From Isoetes taiwanensis (lineage: Eukaryota > Streptophyta > Lycopodiopsida > Isoetales > Isoetaceae), in contig JAJEKV010000062.1 in NCBI GenBank assembly GCA_021234155.1, forward strand, positions 5,456,497 to 5,520,496: a DNA stretch of 64,000 nucleotides, in the 5' to 3' direction. Numbering within the stretch: position 1 is the first letter of the stretch; the number at the start of each line of letters is the position of its first letter. Shown here piece by piece: positions 23,919 to 34,375 of this stretch. The notes beneath the pieces were generated by a model that made no database searches, had not been told where the DNA came from, and worked only from the letters and a program-made list of their open reading frames with translations. The translations under genes and the position numbers were made by a program.

Positions 23919-24160
23919 TGTATCTCCATATGAGCATTTGAAACATTCTAGAACATTCTATTTTGAGTGTTTGCAATATTCTAGAATATTTTACTTTGAG
24001 TGTTTGCAAAGTTCCAAAAAAAAATTATTTTTAGACTAAGGTGTTTACTCTAAGCATGTGGAAGATTCTAGAACATTCTGTTTTGAGTGTGCAAAATTTC
24101 AAAAAACCTTCTATTTTTTAGACTGGACTGCTTACCCATGTGCATCTGGAATAATTGTAA
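23919..24160 (+). repeat. imperfect tandem repeat rich in heat-shock-element-like motifs
   Basis: Two and a half copies of a unit of about 100-120 bp, each with tatttttagact..., a cat(t/g)tg block, ttctagaacattct and ttttgagtgt. ttctagaacattc (23946-23958 and 24066-24078) fits the TTCnnGAAnnTTC consensus. At 24061 gaagattctagaacattc gives four alternating nGAAn units. A third, weaker site lies at about 23979-23991. Whether heat-shock factors use it is unknown; no gene lies close by. Confidence 0.6.
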
Positions 24161-24360
24161 CCCATGGTCTAAAGCATATTGACAATCCATGAAATTTATA
24201 TTCCTTCTAACAATAGTTCAAAAAACCGCAATCAAATATTACCTCTATGATGCCATACTTTGTCAACATATGTCGTGCATGCATGTGGCTATTACGGGCA
24301 TTAAGAATCTTGTCCCCTAATTTTATTAGATTAAACTAATCCATAGTCTTCTAAACTAAT

Positions 24361-24612
24361 CCATAGTCTTCTAGTAGAACTTGACGACATAAATAATCTG
24401 AATTTATAAAATCCGGAGAGACCACGTCTATATTGAAAAAAGGGCTCATTAAACTTACTGGAATGGATAGAAGCTAGCATTACAGTATCCAAAGTCTTCT
24501 AATAGAACTTGACGGCCATGAACAACCTGGATGCATAAAATCTGAAAAAATCTATATTGAAAACATAAAGGATGATTAAGCTTATCTAATTGGATAGAAG
24601 CTGGCATTGTGA
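24361..24612 (+). repeat. direct duplication, period about 128 bp
   Basis: gtcttctagtagaacttgac at 24366 and gtcttctaatagaacttgac at 24494 start two similar blocks, each ending in ggatagaagct(a/g)gcatt. An extra short repeat of actaatccatagtcttcta precedes the first copy. Confidence 0.75.
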
Positions 24613-26640
24613 TGAAAGATCTCCATAGCTATGTGCATCAGTGTATCCAAAGAATGGCACCACATGGCCAATGCTATGTCAGAATCTGCTCCAATGAACC
24701 CTGCGATTTGCCACAGGCAGATCCGACAGATGCTGCCGCTGCGTTCTTGTGTGAAGATGTTTCATGGACACAAAATGAAAACACAGCTGAGAATTGCTTT
24801 GCTGCATATACTTGATTGAATCTTGTCTCCTAAGACAAATTCGATGCACACCAACACTCAGAAAATCACTTCCGGTTGCTCTTAGTCGGGCACAATATAA
24901 TTCCAACAAGCTTTTCAGCTAACAAAACTTTTGCTCTTCTCTGATGCAGATGCATGTCTCCAAAATAAATGCAAAATGGAAGACCTAATTTTTACCTGGG
25001 ATGGATGCGATGCTTTGTTCTGGAAGATTTCGCTGTCGTTTCTTCCCTTCCACATTAGAAGACATTTAGCTTTGTCATTTTGAGCCAGGATTATGCCATG
25101 TGGCATGATTTAGGCCTTCCATCGCGGCGAGGGGACGATTGGACAAATCTAGACCATCGATCGGGGCAGATGGACGCTCGCAAAATCTCGACCGTCTCCG
25201 GAACATTCGTGCCTTTTCAGTCAGAATTATGCCCTCGTGGTGCAATTTGGGCCATCGGTTGGGAATCCAAAACATGGTGTAATCTAGGTCGTCGATAGGG
25301 GTGGAGAGACAGGCTGACGCCACGATTTTATAATATAATAAGAAGATACCTAGAATATATATTTACCCACATGAACGACAACCCAAAAAACCAATATAAC
25401 CTTGTGTTTTGACCAAGGGCAGCCACTGAATTATCAAAGGATTATTTTATGAAAATTCTTCATTTTTCTTGGAACGCATTATGGTTCGGGATGTATTATG
25501 AATTTTTGTGGTCACAAGATCATGGCATATTTTGGAGAATATTCCTTGTGCATCCATATGATCTGTCCGCTCAAAGCCAAGATGGGTTCAAACAGCTCCA
25601 TGTTGACCCGATTTGTAAGGGAGATTTAGCAAGCCCCAATCCAATGGTTGCCTTCTCCCAGTAAGCACATGACACATCAAACATACACTACAACACTAAA
25701 TGGAAATTGCAGAATCGAACCTTAACTAGAATTCAATGCTCTCCACTTACCTGTCAACTAGAATCCAATGCTCTCCACGTACCTAGAATACTCAGGCTTG
25801 CTTTCGATGTCCCTGAGAGCCTGAGCATACCAGCATCAACCCTGTAGAACCCTAAATAAGCATACAGTGTGGATGGACAGAACATATAAATTGCCTTATT
25901 CACATCCGGCGCAACAGAAAAGTGACTATGTGCCAATCGGCTTGGGTTAAGAAGCAAGAATAAAGCCAGCCAGCAAAACGTGGCACAACGGCACTGCACA
26001 GCAAACTCTGCCACTGCAAAAGCCATGAAAACAGGTCGAACAAGTTTGACATGATGCAAGAATCCCAGACACAAGCTTGGAACAATCAAAGAAGACCTGG
26101 CAAACCAGGCAGACAAACGAAAGAGATCAAGTTAGAAAAAGCCTGTTGAAGAGCATGTTGCCGGCCTGTTGAAAAGAGTGGTCAGAACTGCATATCTAAC
26201 TTGAAGAAAAACCGTTGCCTGCTTCTTGCATAGAATCAACGATATTTGGACTCCGTTGGCCTTAGATGCAAGCCCCCTACAGAAACCGGCATCGGCTACA
26301 TCCTTTGCATTCAACATCGGCTCCAGAACCCTACCTTGTGCTACGGGCCTGCAGAGGCTGGCTTAGGGCAAGTGGGCCCTCTTGGCCTCATTTTCGACGG
26401 CCGAAAATCTGCCATAGCCATTTTCTTCGAAGCCTCGAACCCACAATCATCTTCATCCGACACCTACACAGTCCAGAATAGAAAGCCATGTACAGCATCG
26501 CCATGTGACGCATTGCCCATTCCTCCCACATAAATGAGCAAAATCAAACCCTAGATTCTCTTGTTTCGAATCTGCAGTGCCACCGTTAGCAAATACGGTA
26601 TTCCAACACGAATACCAAGAATAACCTTATCAAATCATAA
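24613..26640. other. no gene recognised; short degenerate repeats at 25080-25310
   Basis: 25080-25310 contains three degenerate copies of a unit with attatgcc..tgg.(c/t)aatttgggcc and atcg(a/g)..gggg(c/t)(a/g)ga, which also makes minus-strand frame 25075-25323 look repetitive (PIDDLD, PIDGLD). Longer frames at 25754-26116 (minus) and 26246-26533 (plus) show no recognised motif or splice context. I do not call them genes. Confidence 0.45.
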
Positions 26641-26647
26641 GTTATAA

Positions 26648-26692
26648 ATACAAGAAACTTATCGCGGCGGCCAAGGCCGCCGCGAACATTTC
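26648..26692 (+). repeat. left inverted-repeat arm with GC palindrome
   Basis: atacaagaaacttat is followed by a perfect palindrome cgcggcggcc-aa-ggccgccgcg (26663-26684) and aacatt. The right-hand partner is at 34211-34259. Confidence 0.75.
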
Positions 26693-29600
26693 TCTTCCCC
26701 AACTCGTCTATACATGCTAGAACATGCATAATTTGAACCTGCATTTTGTTGTCTTGTGTCCAGTGTCCGCACGATAGAAGAATGTTGACCATAACGACTC
26801 GTTACGAAAGATGTTTTGCATTAAATCAAAAGAATCTAAGTTCCGAACATACAAAAATTGAACGGTGTTTGAGCATGGAGAATTCTAACCTCTGTATTTG
26901 CCAATATATCCATGCAAAATGGTCATTCAAAATGCATATGAATAAAACATGAACCCATTAACCCAATAGCTTTCCATATAATAAGAACAAATTTATGATA
27001 TGCATCATGGAGATGGTCCGTCATGCAATATTGCCCAACACTATTATTTGCTCTACTCAGTAATAAGGAAATGTTTCAAGCGTGGTAGATCAAATTTGAC
27101 CTCTCTGAAACAAAATGTTAATGATGAGAACGATAATCTAAATGAGAACGATGTTTGGAAAAATGATGCATGCTTGACACGGGTTGAATATCAGTCTGCA
27201 AATTTATGCAAATTTAGTGTACTAAGGCACATGCATTACATGCAACCAAAGTCCATTTCACATCGTCATGATCACTTAACCTATTTACGGGGTTTAGATC
27301 CACTTTCTATCCGTTCTTGCAACTTAAAGTTTGGTTGCAAGCATTTCAAGTGCATGAGCCAATTATAATAGTGCCACCTATGACAAATTCTCAAGATTGT
27401 TGCCAAAATTATCTTCCAAGAGTGTTGCCAGGAATATCTTAAGAGACTACGATTTTTATATTTATTTTTACATTGCATTCTTAATCAGCTATTTGACAGT
27501 TTGCTATTCTAACCGATGTTGCTTGTAACTTCACTTCCGCGGCGTGTCCACGAAGTCAACTTGCCCTCTGTGCCCCTAGAATCAAGGGTGGAGCGAGACA
27601 TTGTTGTTATACCATAAAGGTGCGGGCCCTAGAATAAGAGGTCTAGACCTCATAATATACAATAACTTGATTGTGATATCAACGTTCTTCTAGGTTGAGA
27701 CAAAGCCTTTAATGCATTACCAACAGAAGCATAAAAGAAAACCATTTCTTGTGCCACACCAACTATTTCATTCTCTATTTAGCTAACAAAATGCATAAAT
27801 CAGAGGTCTCACACCAGCAGGATTTTTATCACGGACGTTTTTGGTATGTTTTCAATATTTGAAAACCATCTTCATGTTACAATTCATTTTCTTATAGCCA
27901 TTAGAGGTTGCAAACTAAAAGATTGTGTTCCTCCTCTTCACATTTAGCTTTGCAATCAACACAAAAAGAAACTGCTTCATCCAATGCCATATATTTAAAA
28001 GGTGTTGCTCGGGCTATGGTTTCAGATACATGAATTCCAAATCTACATGGCAAAATATAAAATGCGATCAATTGTTTTACAATAGCAAAAGTTGGGAAGA
28101 GGAAAAACAAATATAATAGGAATCTACAACTTAAGGGACCATAAAGTACAAAATATCAATGTTATTCGAATAGCATTTGCAAGAAAAGTATAGCCCTCAA
28201 GTTTGAAATAGTTGTTGTATGAACAGGTTGGAGATCCAATTGACTTTCCAAGGATGGATGCCATGTTTGACAATGGAGATAGGTCTGGGAGGATGCCCTG
28301 ATAATAAATCACAGTCTACCAGATGGCTCATGAGCCACATATAATTTTCGGCTTAAAAGCGAGATCCGCATTGCGAAGGGCATAGGTAGGGCAACGTGGG
28401 CATAGGTGAACTTCAATATGAGTAATAGTTTTAATTCAAGGCAAATCTAGCAGTAACAACAACTCCTTCTTTGGAATAAATTTTTGTCGATTGACTAAGT
28501 AGTGGAATAACGTGGGTATCTCATTGCATTCAGAAATCAAATAGCACATTTAGGGCAAACTTGCAATACCTAGAAATGGATGACACATGTGCATTCTTTG
28601 TGGCATCTTAGGTTTTGATAGAACTATGGAAGACATGTGATAACAAATAAGAAGGCCTATTTAAAGTAGGCGATTACATGTACCTATTAAGGGCGCCCTC
28701 AAACAATGGTCGATAATGTTTCCCGGCAAAAAGCAAGTAGAGATGGGCAAGAAGAATTGGGCGTTCATGTTCTTATCAATAAAATGAAGGAAATAAATGG
28801 CTTCGATTAACTTATAAGTCGATTGAATAGCATTTCACGTCTTCCCAAGTTATCTACTAAAACACTTGTAGCAAATGAAGAAAAACTCCTTACTTTCCCA
28901 TGCTCGGGGGTCCATATCAAGCATATTTATTGCACATGGTTACGCAACGCGGTCTAGTGCCATGCTGTTTAATAAAAGAAATAGTAAACATCTTTTACGC
29001 AAGCTTACGTCCAAACATTAGTCTATTTTTGCGGGATCTATCTTATGCATTGAGCAACTTTTTCCCCTATGGTAACCAAATTCATCGATTCTGACAACAA
29101 AAATGGCGTGGACCTTACCATCAATATAGATCCTTGGATTTGCTACTAATGTTGTAAAAGATCCTCTCTAACCATTGATACATTCTTGGAGCCAATAACA
29201 AATCATGAGGTCACTATTTACAAATTGTTTGGCCTTTTAGGTAGACAACAAATTTCTACCTAGGAAGTTTAAAGTGAAGCACACAAGGTAGAATTTGGGG
29301 AGTTACGAGCAGGTTTCAAATTAGATACTAGTTTTAAAAGGCCTCCAACATATTTAAAGCGAATCGTTTTCCTGAGAATAATATCGTGGGATAATGGTCA
29401 TGTATTAACTGTAGTTGCTAAGGCAAAAAGACTAAGCAACATCAAACTATCATAGAGATTTCAAATGATCTGGGAAGAACAATGCAACCCCTATAGTGGC
29501 AATGGACGCCTTGAAAGCAAGAAGAGATCTGAGGGAAAGGGATTAAAAAGCATATCTTTTTTTTCTTTGTTTTGGCTTTGAAGCTGCCTTGTAGGTTGTT

Positions 29601-30004
29601 TTGAAAAGCGCCTTGTCTGCGACAACAAGGCGAAGCTCATGCACTTACAAAATGCATTGTTGAAATGCAAGATCTGAAGATGAAATACGATAGGCGAATG
29701 AGCTTTTTTAATCTTGTTCTTCTACTAACCCAAACATTGAAAGCTCAAAGCTCGGAATGCTCTAAAAGGCCGTGGAGATCCCTATGAACTACAAACCATC
29801 GATTTGGCCTAGCGATGGGTTTAGGGGCAGTATGTGGAATTGAGCCCAACGAGTCAATTAGCCCAAATAGGGCATAACTTTGCTTCTTAAGCCAAGATGA
29901 TTACTTAAAAACAAAGAAGGGGAACATCATGCCTAAATCATACTCAAACCTACGTAAGTGGCCGATTTGCCTTGAAACGTTTTTAGTATGCTTGACCTTC
30001 TCAC
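26693..30004. other. interior of the inverted-repeat segment, no gene recognised
   Basis: AT-rich sequence with short frames (27000-27368 plus, 27901-28110 minus, 28124-28312 minus, 28900-29094 plus). None matches a family I can name. Exons of other captured genes may be hidden here. Confidence 0.4.
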
Positions 30005-30340
30005 GTCCAAAGTGTCAATGGCGAAGCGGACTACTCCATAGCTTCCTTTCCCAATTACTTCAAGTATTTTATATCTATGTGCTTCACCATATTCGATGAA
30101 GAACTTCGAGAATCGACCATGCTCGAATAAACAAAAACAAAAGATTTCAACTCTGAATGCGCATGCGGACTAGAAAGTAAAAGAAAAATGGCATACCTTG
30201 CGGCCGGGATCTCCGGTATCCATAATGGGGATGGGTTTTTCCCCGAAAAGATATAGTGGGTGACGGGACTCACGGGTGGGACGAACAAGGTGATCCTTCA
30301 CCGTTTGCCCGGGCTCACTACTAGGATTGCCGGAAGCGAG
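30005..30340 (-). pseudogene. two exons of a TDY-type plant MAP kinase gene
   Basis: On the minus strand an exon (about 30340-30197) ends MDTGDPGRK at donor gtatgc. The next (30150-30005) reads FFIEYGEAHRYKILEVIGKG and SYGVVRFAIDTLD, and stops at donor GTGAGA. The second matches the N-lobe start of plant TDY-class MAP kinases (EFF.EYGEA..Y.I.EVIGKGSYGVV), including the glycine-rich loop GKGSYGVV. The usual family intron lies just after this point. No later kinase exons (HRDLKPKN, TDY, APE) were found downstream, so it is a 5' fragment carried within the inverted-repeat segment. The first exon's link to the gene is inferred from strand and spacing. Confidence 0.62.
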
Positions 30341-30360
30341 TTGTGGCGGGAAATCCAAAA

Positions 30361-33300
30361 TACCATTGCTTGAAAGCCTCTAGTAGGGTCCAACCCATGT
30401 GCCAAATCACAAGCTCGCCGACTATAGACACTAGATTACGCTCCAAATCGGCATCATGCAATCTCTAGGAACCGGCATTGAGTGGGTTGTTAAGCACGGG
30501 CGTCAAGGATCCTCATGATTTTATTTAATACATAGGAATGGAGGCCAGGAACTAGAAGGGATAACCGTGGCGATTTCTTTGAAGCTTTGAAGCACGCGAC
30601 AAATCGAGGCGAAAGAGGATTGCTTCAAAGCAAGAAATGCGAGCAGTTAAATTTTCTTTCTTATTTTCATTTTTTCTTTTTTAAAAACACGTGTCGCCCC
30701 CAGATTTTTTGCTGGGGAAAAAATATTAGGATCAAACAAAAATGGCATCTGCTGCATATAGTGTGCTAATTTCGTTTTGGGTTGGGGGAGGGTTTTGAGG
30801 CAGTGGTTAGGACTATGATTTTCGTATGGTATTGTATAAAAAACGATATAATTTGCCATGTGGGAGGAGCTTGAGTGTTTTTGCTAATTTGGGTGCTTTG
30901 GAACTCCCCTTTTTCTAGGAATTAGTCCTCTATGTCGTAGGTTCCAATTTAGAAAGCATGTGAAGGGCGCTGGGCAGCGGATAGGAGCGTACAAGATGGT
31001 ACATGAACATCTCGGGATTCTGGGTTAGAAGCGGACCTGCGTTTCTATCATATCGATTGCGGCATGGAGCTCTCAAATTTGAGCATGGCAAAGAAATGAA
31101 AGACGTTAAGCACTACTTTTGGGATTACCGCACCGGGCATGGAAAAGAGGCGAGTTGATATGGGTTCTTCGGTTTTTGTGCCAAATCATTTTCAAAATCC
31201 TCCTAGGTTCGTATTACTCCTTGGGAGCCCTTTGGTTTGGGTTACGGTTTATCCGCCGGAGGGTTCGAATCCTCGACCCTTTGGTTTCTTTTGTTTATGC
31301 GAATTAGGAATTTGGCTTCCGAGCATTAAACCAGAGAGGAGGCCTTTTCTTGCCATTGAACATCTTGTCTATTTTTTTCTTGGAAGCGATCTTTTGTTTA
31401 AGTTGTTGCTTTAAAGCCATGGTTTTCAAGCATGAGTTCGATCCGCACAGGAACACAAATTCCCACAGTGGTTTTCGTTCTTTCACGGATCGGAAGACCA
31501 GAAGATTTCTTGATGATCGTCTTGGTATGGTGAGGCCATTGTGTGTGGGCCAATCTTTGCCAATTCGATGGGCTGAACAATGTTGACCCTAGGCTATGGC
31601 GACTTTGAAAAAAGGGAAGGCTATGTGAAGGCTATGTTGTTGTATACTATGGCAGGATTGGGTGCAGCAAAATTCATTGGCACCATTGGTTGTTTTCTAT
31701 TTTGCTTCTCTTTTATTTTTGCATGTGTTCGGTTTACACCATTGACATTGGCATGCATTTTTTCTCTCAAAATTCTAAGGGCCATTGATCTGGCAATCGA
31801 GAATATCCGCCAGATCAATGGTTGGAAATAAAACTTGAACGTGACGCTATAAAGATAGGAAAAAAGCTTGGTTGTTAGTGTTCCTAGGAATTCGGCATAC
31901 ACTGTCTGCATTATATCAAAACATATATAATGCATTCACTTTGATTCTATTCTTCAAGATTCCTTGATGCTCCAGTGCATGCGCGCCAAGTGTTGAAATT
32001 TTTTTTCGAGGAACATTTTGTATTTTTCTAGTTATAATATTTATTGAGGAGGAGAAGCTCGTTTACCGAAAACATAGCAAACAAGAGGCCGCTTTCTTAG
32101 CTTCGTTACCGCATTGCGGGCATGGTTTACCTCCCATTCCTTCTTCTTTTGCATTTTGGAAGCCTTGTACCATTACAACAATCTTTGAGTAAAGCCGGTA
32201 AAAGATGGGATGCTTCAAGTTTTGAGCTTACCACGGGGCATTAAAGGTCATAAACTTGAGCTCGTGCATATGCGTGTAGGCACGAAGTGTAATGTGAATG
32301 TGGGTTCGAGTATTTGGGTCGGATCGTGGATATAATCTTATAATCTTCGAGGTCTCAATCATTTTCTAGTGCTTATCATCCGCCCATGGTCCGGGATTTT
32401 CTATACTTCTAAGAAAAGCCGATTTTGAGCCTTCGCTTTCTATGGTTTCAACTATTATCTTTGGAAGACTCACGTCTAAAGTCGTTCTATGACAGAGTAT
32501 TGTAAATTAAGTTCCCGAGAACCTCGAATGGCACAAATGGAAGCGAACCCATCCTCACAATGAAGCTTTTGGCTATGGCGATGGCGGCATTGAAGCTCTA
32601 GCAACACGTCATTGAATATGACCCGGGAAATTCGGGGAGCTTTACGCCTGACATAATTATCTTATTGCTTCTTCTTAGCCGTTGCCTAATCAACTAACTA
32701 GGTTTTTTTATGCGGTGAAGCGCTTCAAAAGACTTCTGAGCCATTGTGTGGAAATTTTGCTCACAAAACTTAGAGTCACTTCACTTGTTCATGTTGATTA
32801 TGCAGCGAAATCAGAGAAGAAAATTGTTGGTGTTGGTTTTGCGGTGACTGGAATCCACGAGTCCCTGTCGGAACACTTTGAGAAGGACACAAAATCTAAG
32901 AACATCCGGCGGGGAAAGAAAGGGCCAACTAAAATCAAAAGCGAAGCCAAATGATGAATGAAAGGGATCATTGAAGGCTGATCCATATCATAAGCGAATA
33001 ATCCCATTTGTCAAACTCAAAAAATATCACTAAATGAGTTGATAATCTGAAACTACTGACCGGGGAAGAGGCTGACTCCGAGGGGTGAGCCGGTTTTGAG
33101 ATTCTTAGCAAAAACATTGTCCGAACAATCACGAGAATATCCGGCCGGGGGTGGAGCCATTTTTTAAACGTTAACAAGAGGAAACTCAGAATAATGCGAT
33201 AAGGTCAATAGTAAGAATCGGATAACTTAGGTTTTGGTGATGATCCTCCATCGATCCAAAAGGCTCTAAATCTCCAGAAGCGTTTGAATCATAAGTTTTC

Positions 33301-33765
33301 CAAATCGGATTTTCAGGAATAGACTCTTGTGTCACGATTTTTTGCAATACCGAGCTATGGCCTATTGAATCGTAGTTTTTGCGGATTTTTAGAAAAACTG
33401 GGCTTCAAATTTTTTTGTGGTGTTACGATTTGGGGAGCCTCGAAGATGAAGCTCCAAGAGAGGTATCTCTCGCCACCAGGGAGCTTAACAAAGTTGCTTG
33501 CATTAAGAGCCTACACCTCTTGCCCAAGAAATTTAGTAGAGAGCTCTTAATTCCTCCCACGAAGGCTTCGACATGGCGGAATAGCTTTTTCTGTTTGGAT
33601 TGTAGAGTGCATTCATTTTGTTTCAATCAAAGCAAGGCATATTATCTCAAAGATCTATCTTTGCCTCCCTTCTGGCGTCGGCCCGAGAGAAAAACATTCG
33701 GCGGCGGCCTTGGCCCATCAAAGCCCCCATCCCATCATCGGGTGCGGCTAAATAAACAAAAGGTC
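30361..33765. other. interior of the inverted-repeat segment, unassigned
   Basis: Short frames on both strands (31139-31414, 31350-31586, 31580-31831, 32682-32954, 33379-33804) with no recognised domain. A B-box-like ggttcgaatcc at about 31264 has no tRNA fold around it. Confidence 0.4.
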
Positions 33766-33769
33766 CATC

Positions 33770-33960
33770 AATTTGTTAGCCTAGTGGTCGCCATTGGTTC
33801 TTGAATCACCCATCCGGGCTCAAAACCCAATGCTAGCAATGGATGGCGAAAAGAGATAATGGCAACCGCTGGCCGTTAGCCTTTGGTCGGGCCATTGGTT
33901 AACAACACCCATCCAGGCTCAAACCCCACTTTTGCTAGCATCCCGGTGATAAAAAAGGAG
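33770..33960 (+). repeat. SINE-like tandem pair with tRNA-like boxes
   Basis: gttagcctagtggtcgccat ... ccgggctcaaaaccc ... tgctagca (about 33775-33837) is followed by a related copy, gttagcctttggtcgggcca ... ccaggctcaaacccc ... tgctagca (about 33876-33941). tagcctagtgg fits a Pol III A box and ggctcaaaaccc loosely fits a B box at tRNA-like spacing. A dimeric tRNA-derived SINE is the simplest reading. No tail is evident. Confidence 0.42.
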
Positions 33961-34210
33961 AGGATAAAAGAGAGAAAGGGTTCACCGGCATTGGGAATCT
34001 CATGGTCGCCTTTCAATAACAACTATCTATCGTATGGGCAAGAGGACACGAGAAGCAACAATGTGGGTTCAAATCAGTCGTGTCAAATCAATTATAAATC
34101 TACCACATGTATTCTCCCACCATATTGCGTAGAAACCCATTATTAAATTATCTACATTGCGTTGACAGGTTGAACGTTAATAATGGGCCAAACCTTATGG
34201 GTTGGAACTA

Positions 34211-34259
34211 AAAAACGTTCGCGGCAAATTTCAAGGCCGCCACGATAAGTTTCTTGTAT
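34211..34259 (-). repeat. right inverted-repeat arm
   Basis: Reverse complement reads atacaagaaacttatcgtgg then cggcc and, after a short insertion, gccgcgaacgtt, matching the arm at 26648-26692 with a few differences. It ends about 115 bp upstream of the AP3M start codon. Confidence 0.75.
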
Positions 34260-34375
34260 ATGTTAAATATAGGGCACACATTATTGAACTTTTGGAGTTT
34301 AGAACAAACTGTGACGAAGGAACCTAGATCTTAAAATACCATAGAGCCCGATCGAAAATCGCATCCGACTGCAGT

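Larger units (their letters stand above)
26648..34259. mobile_element. 7.6 kb segment bounded by inverted repeats, carrying host exons
   Basis: atacaagaaacttatcgcgg at 26648 reappears in reverse complement at 34240-34259, and the similarity extends inward for about 45 bp. Inverted ends starting near TACAAGAAA resemble CACTA-type termini (CACTACAAGAAA), but the outermost bases are not CACTA and I see no clear target duplication. No transposase is recognised inside. The interior includes two exons of a MAP kinase and much unassigned DNA. Non-autonomous CACTA-like elements often carry host gene pieces. The ends could instead be two unrelated insertions of one small repeat family. Confidence 0.42.

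Noticed and set aside
25754-26116. 120-aa minus-strand open frame as a gene
   Set aside because: No known motif, no splice context, C/F/L-rich composition that looks accidental, and several overlapping frames of equal quality.
28900-29094. Possible NSE1-like N-terminus (LLHMVTQRGLVP)
   Set aside because: A single short match by eye with no second motif.
31200-31290. ggttcgaatcc B-box-like sequence as a tRNA gene
   Set aside because: No A box at the right distance and no acceptor stem.
33379-33804. 141-aa frame with an LRR-like ELNKVACIKSLHLLPKKF segment as a resistance gene piece
   Set aside because: No LxxLxL periodicity and no NB-ARC motif nearby.
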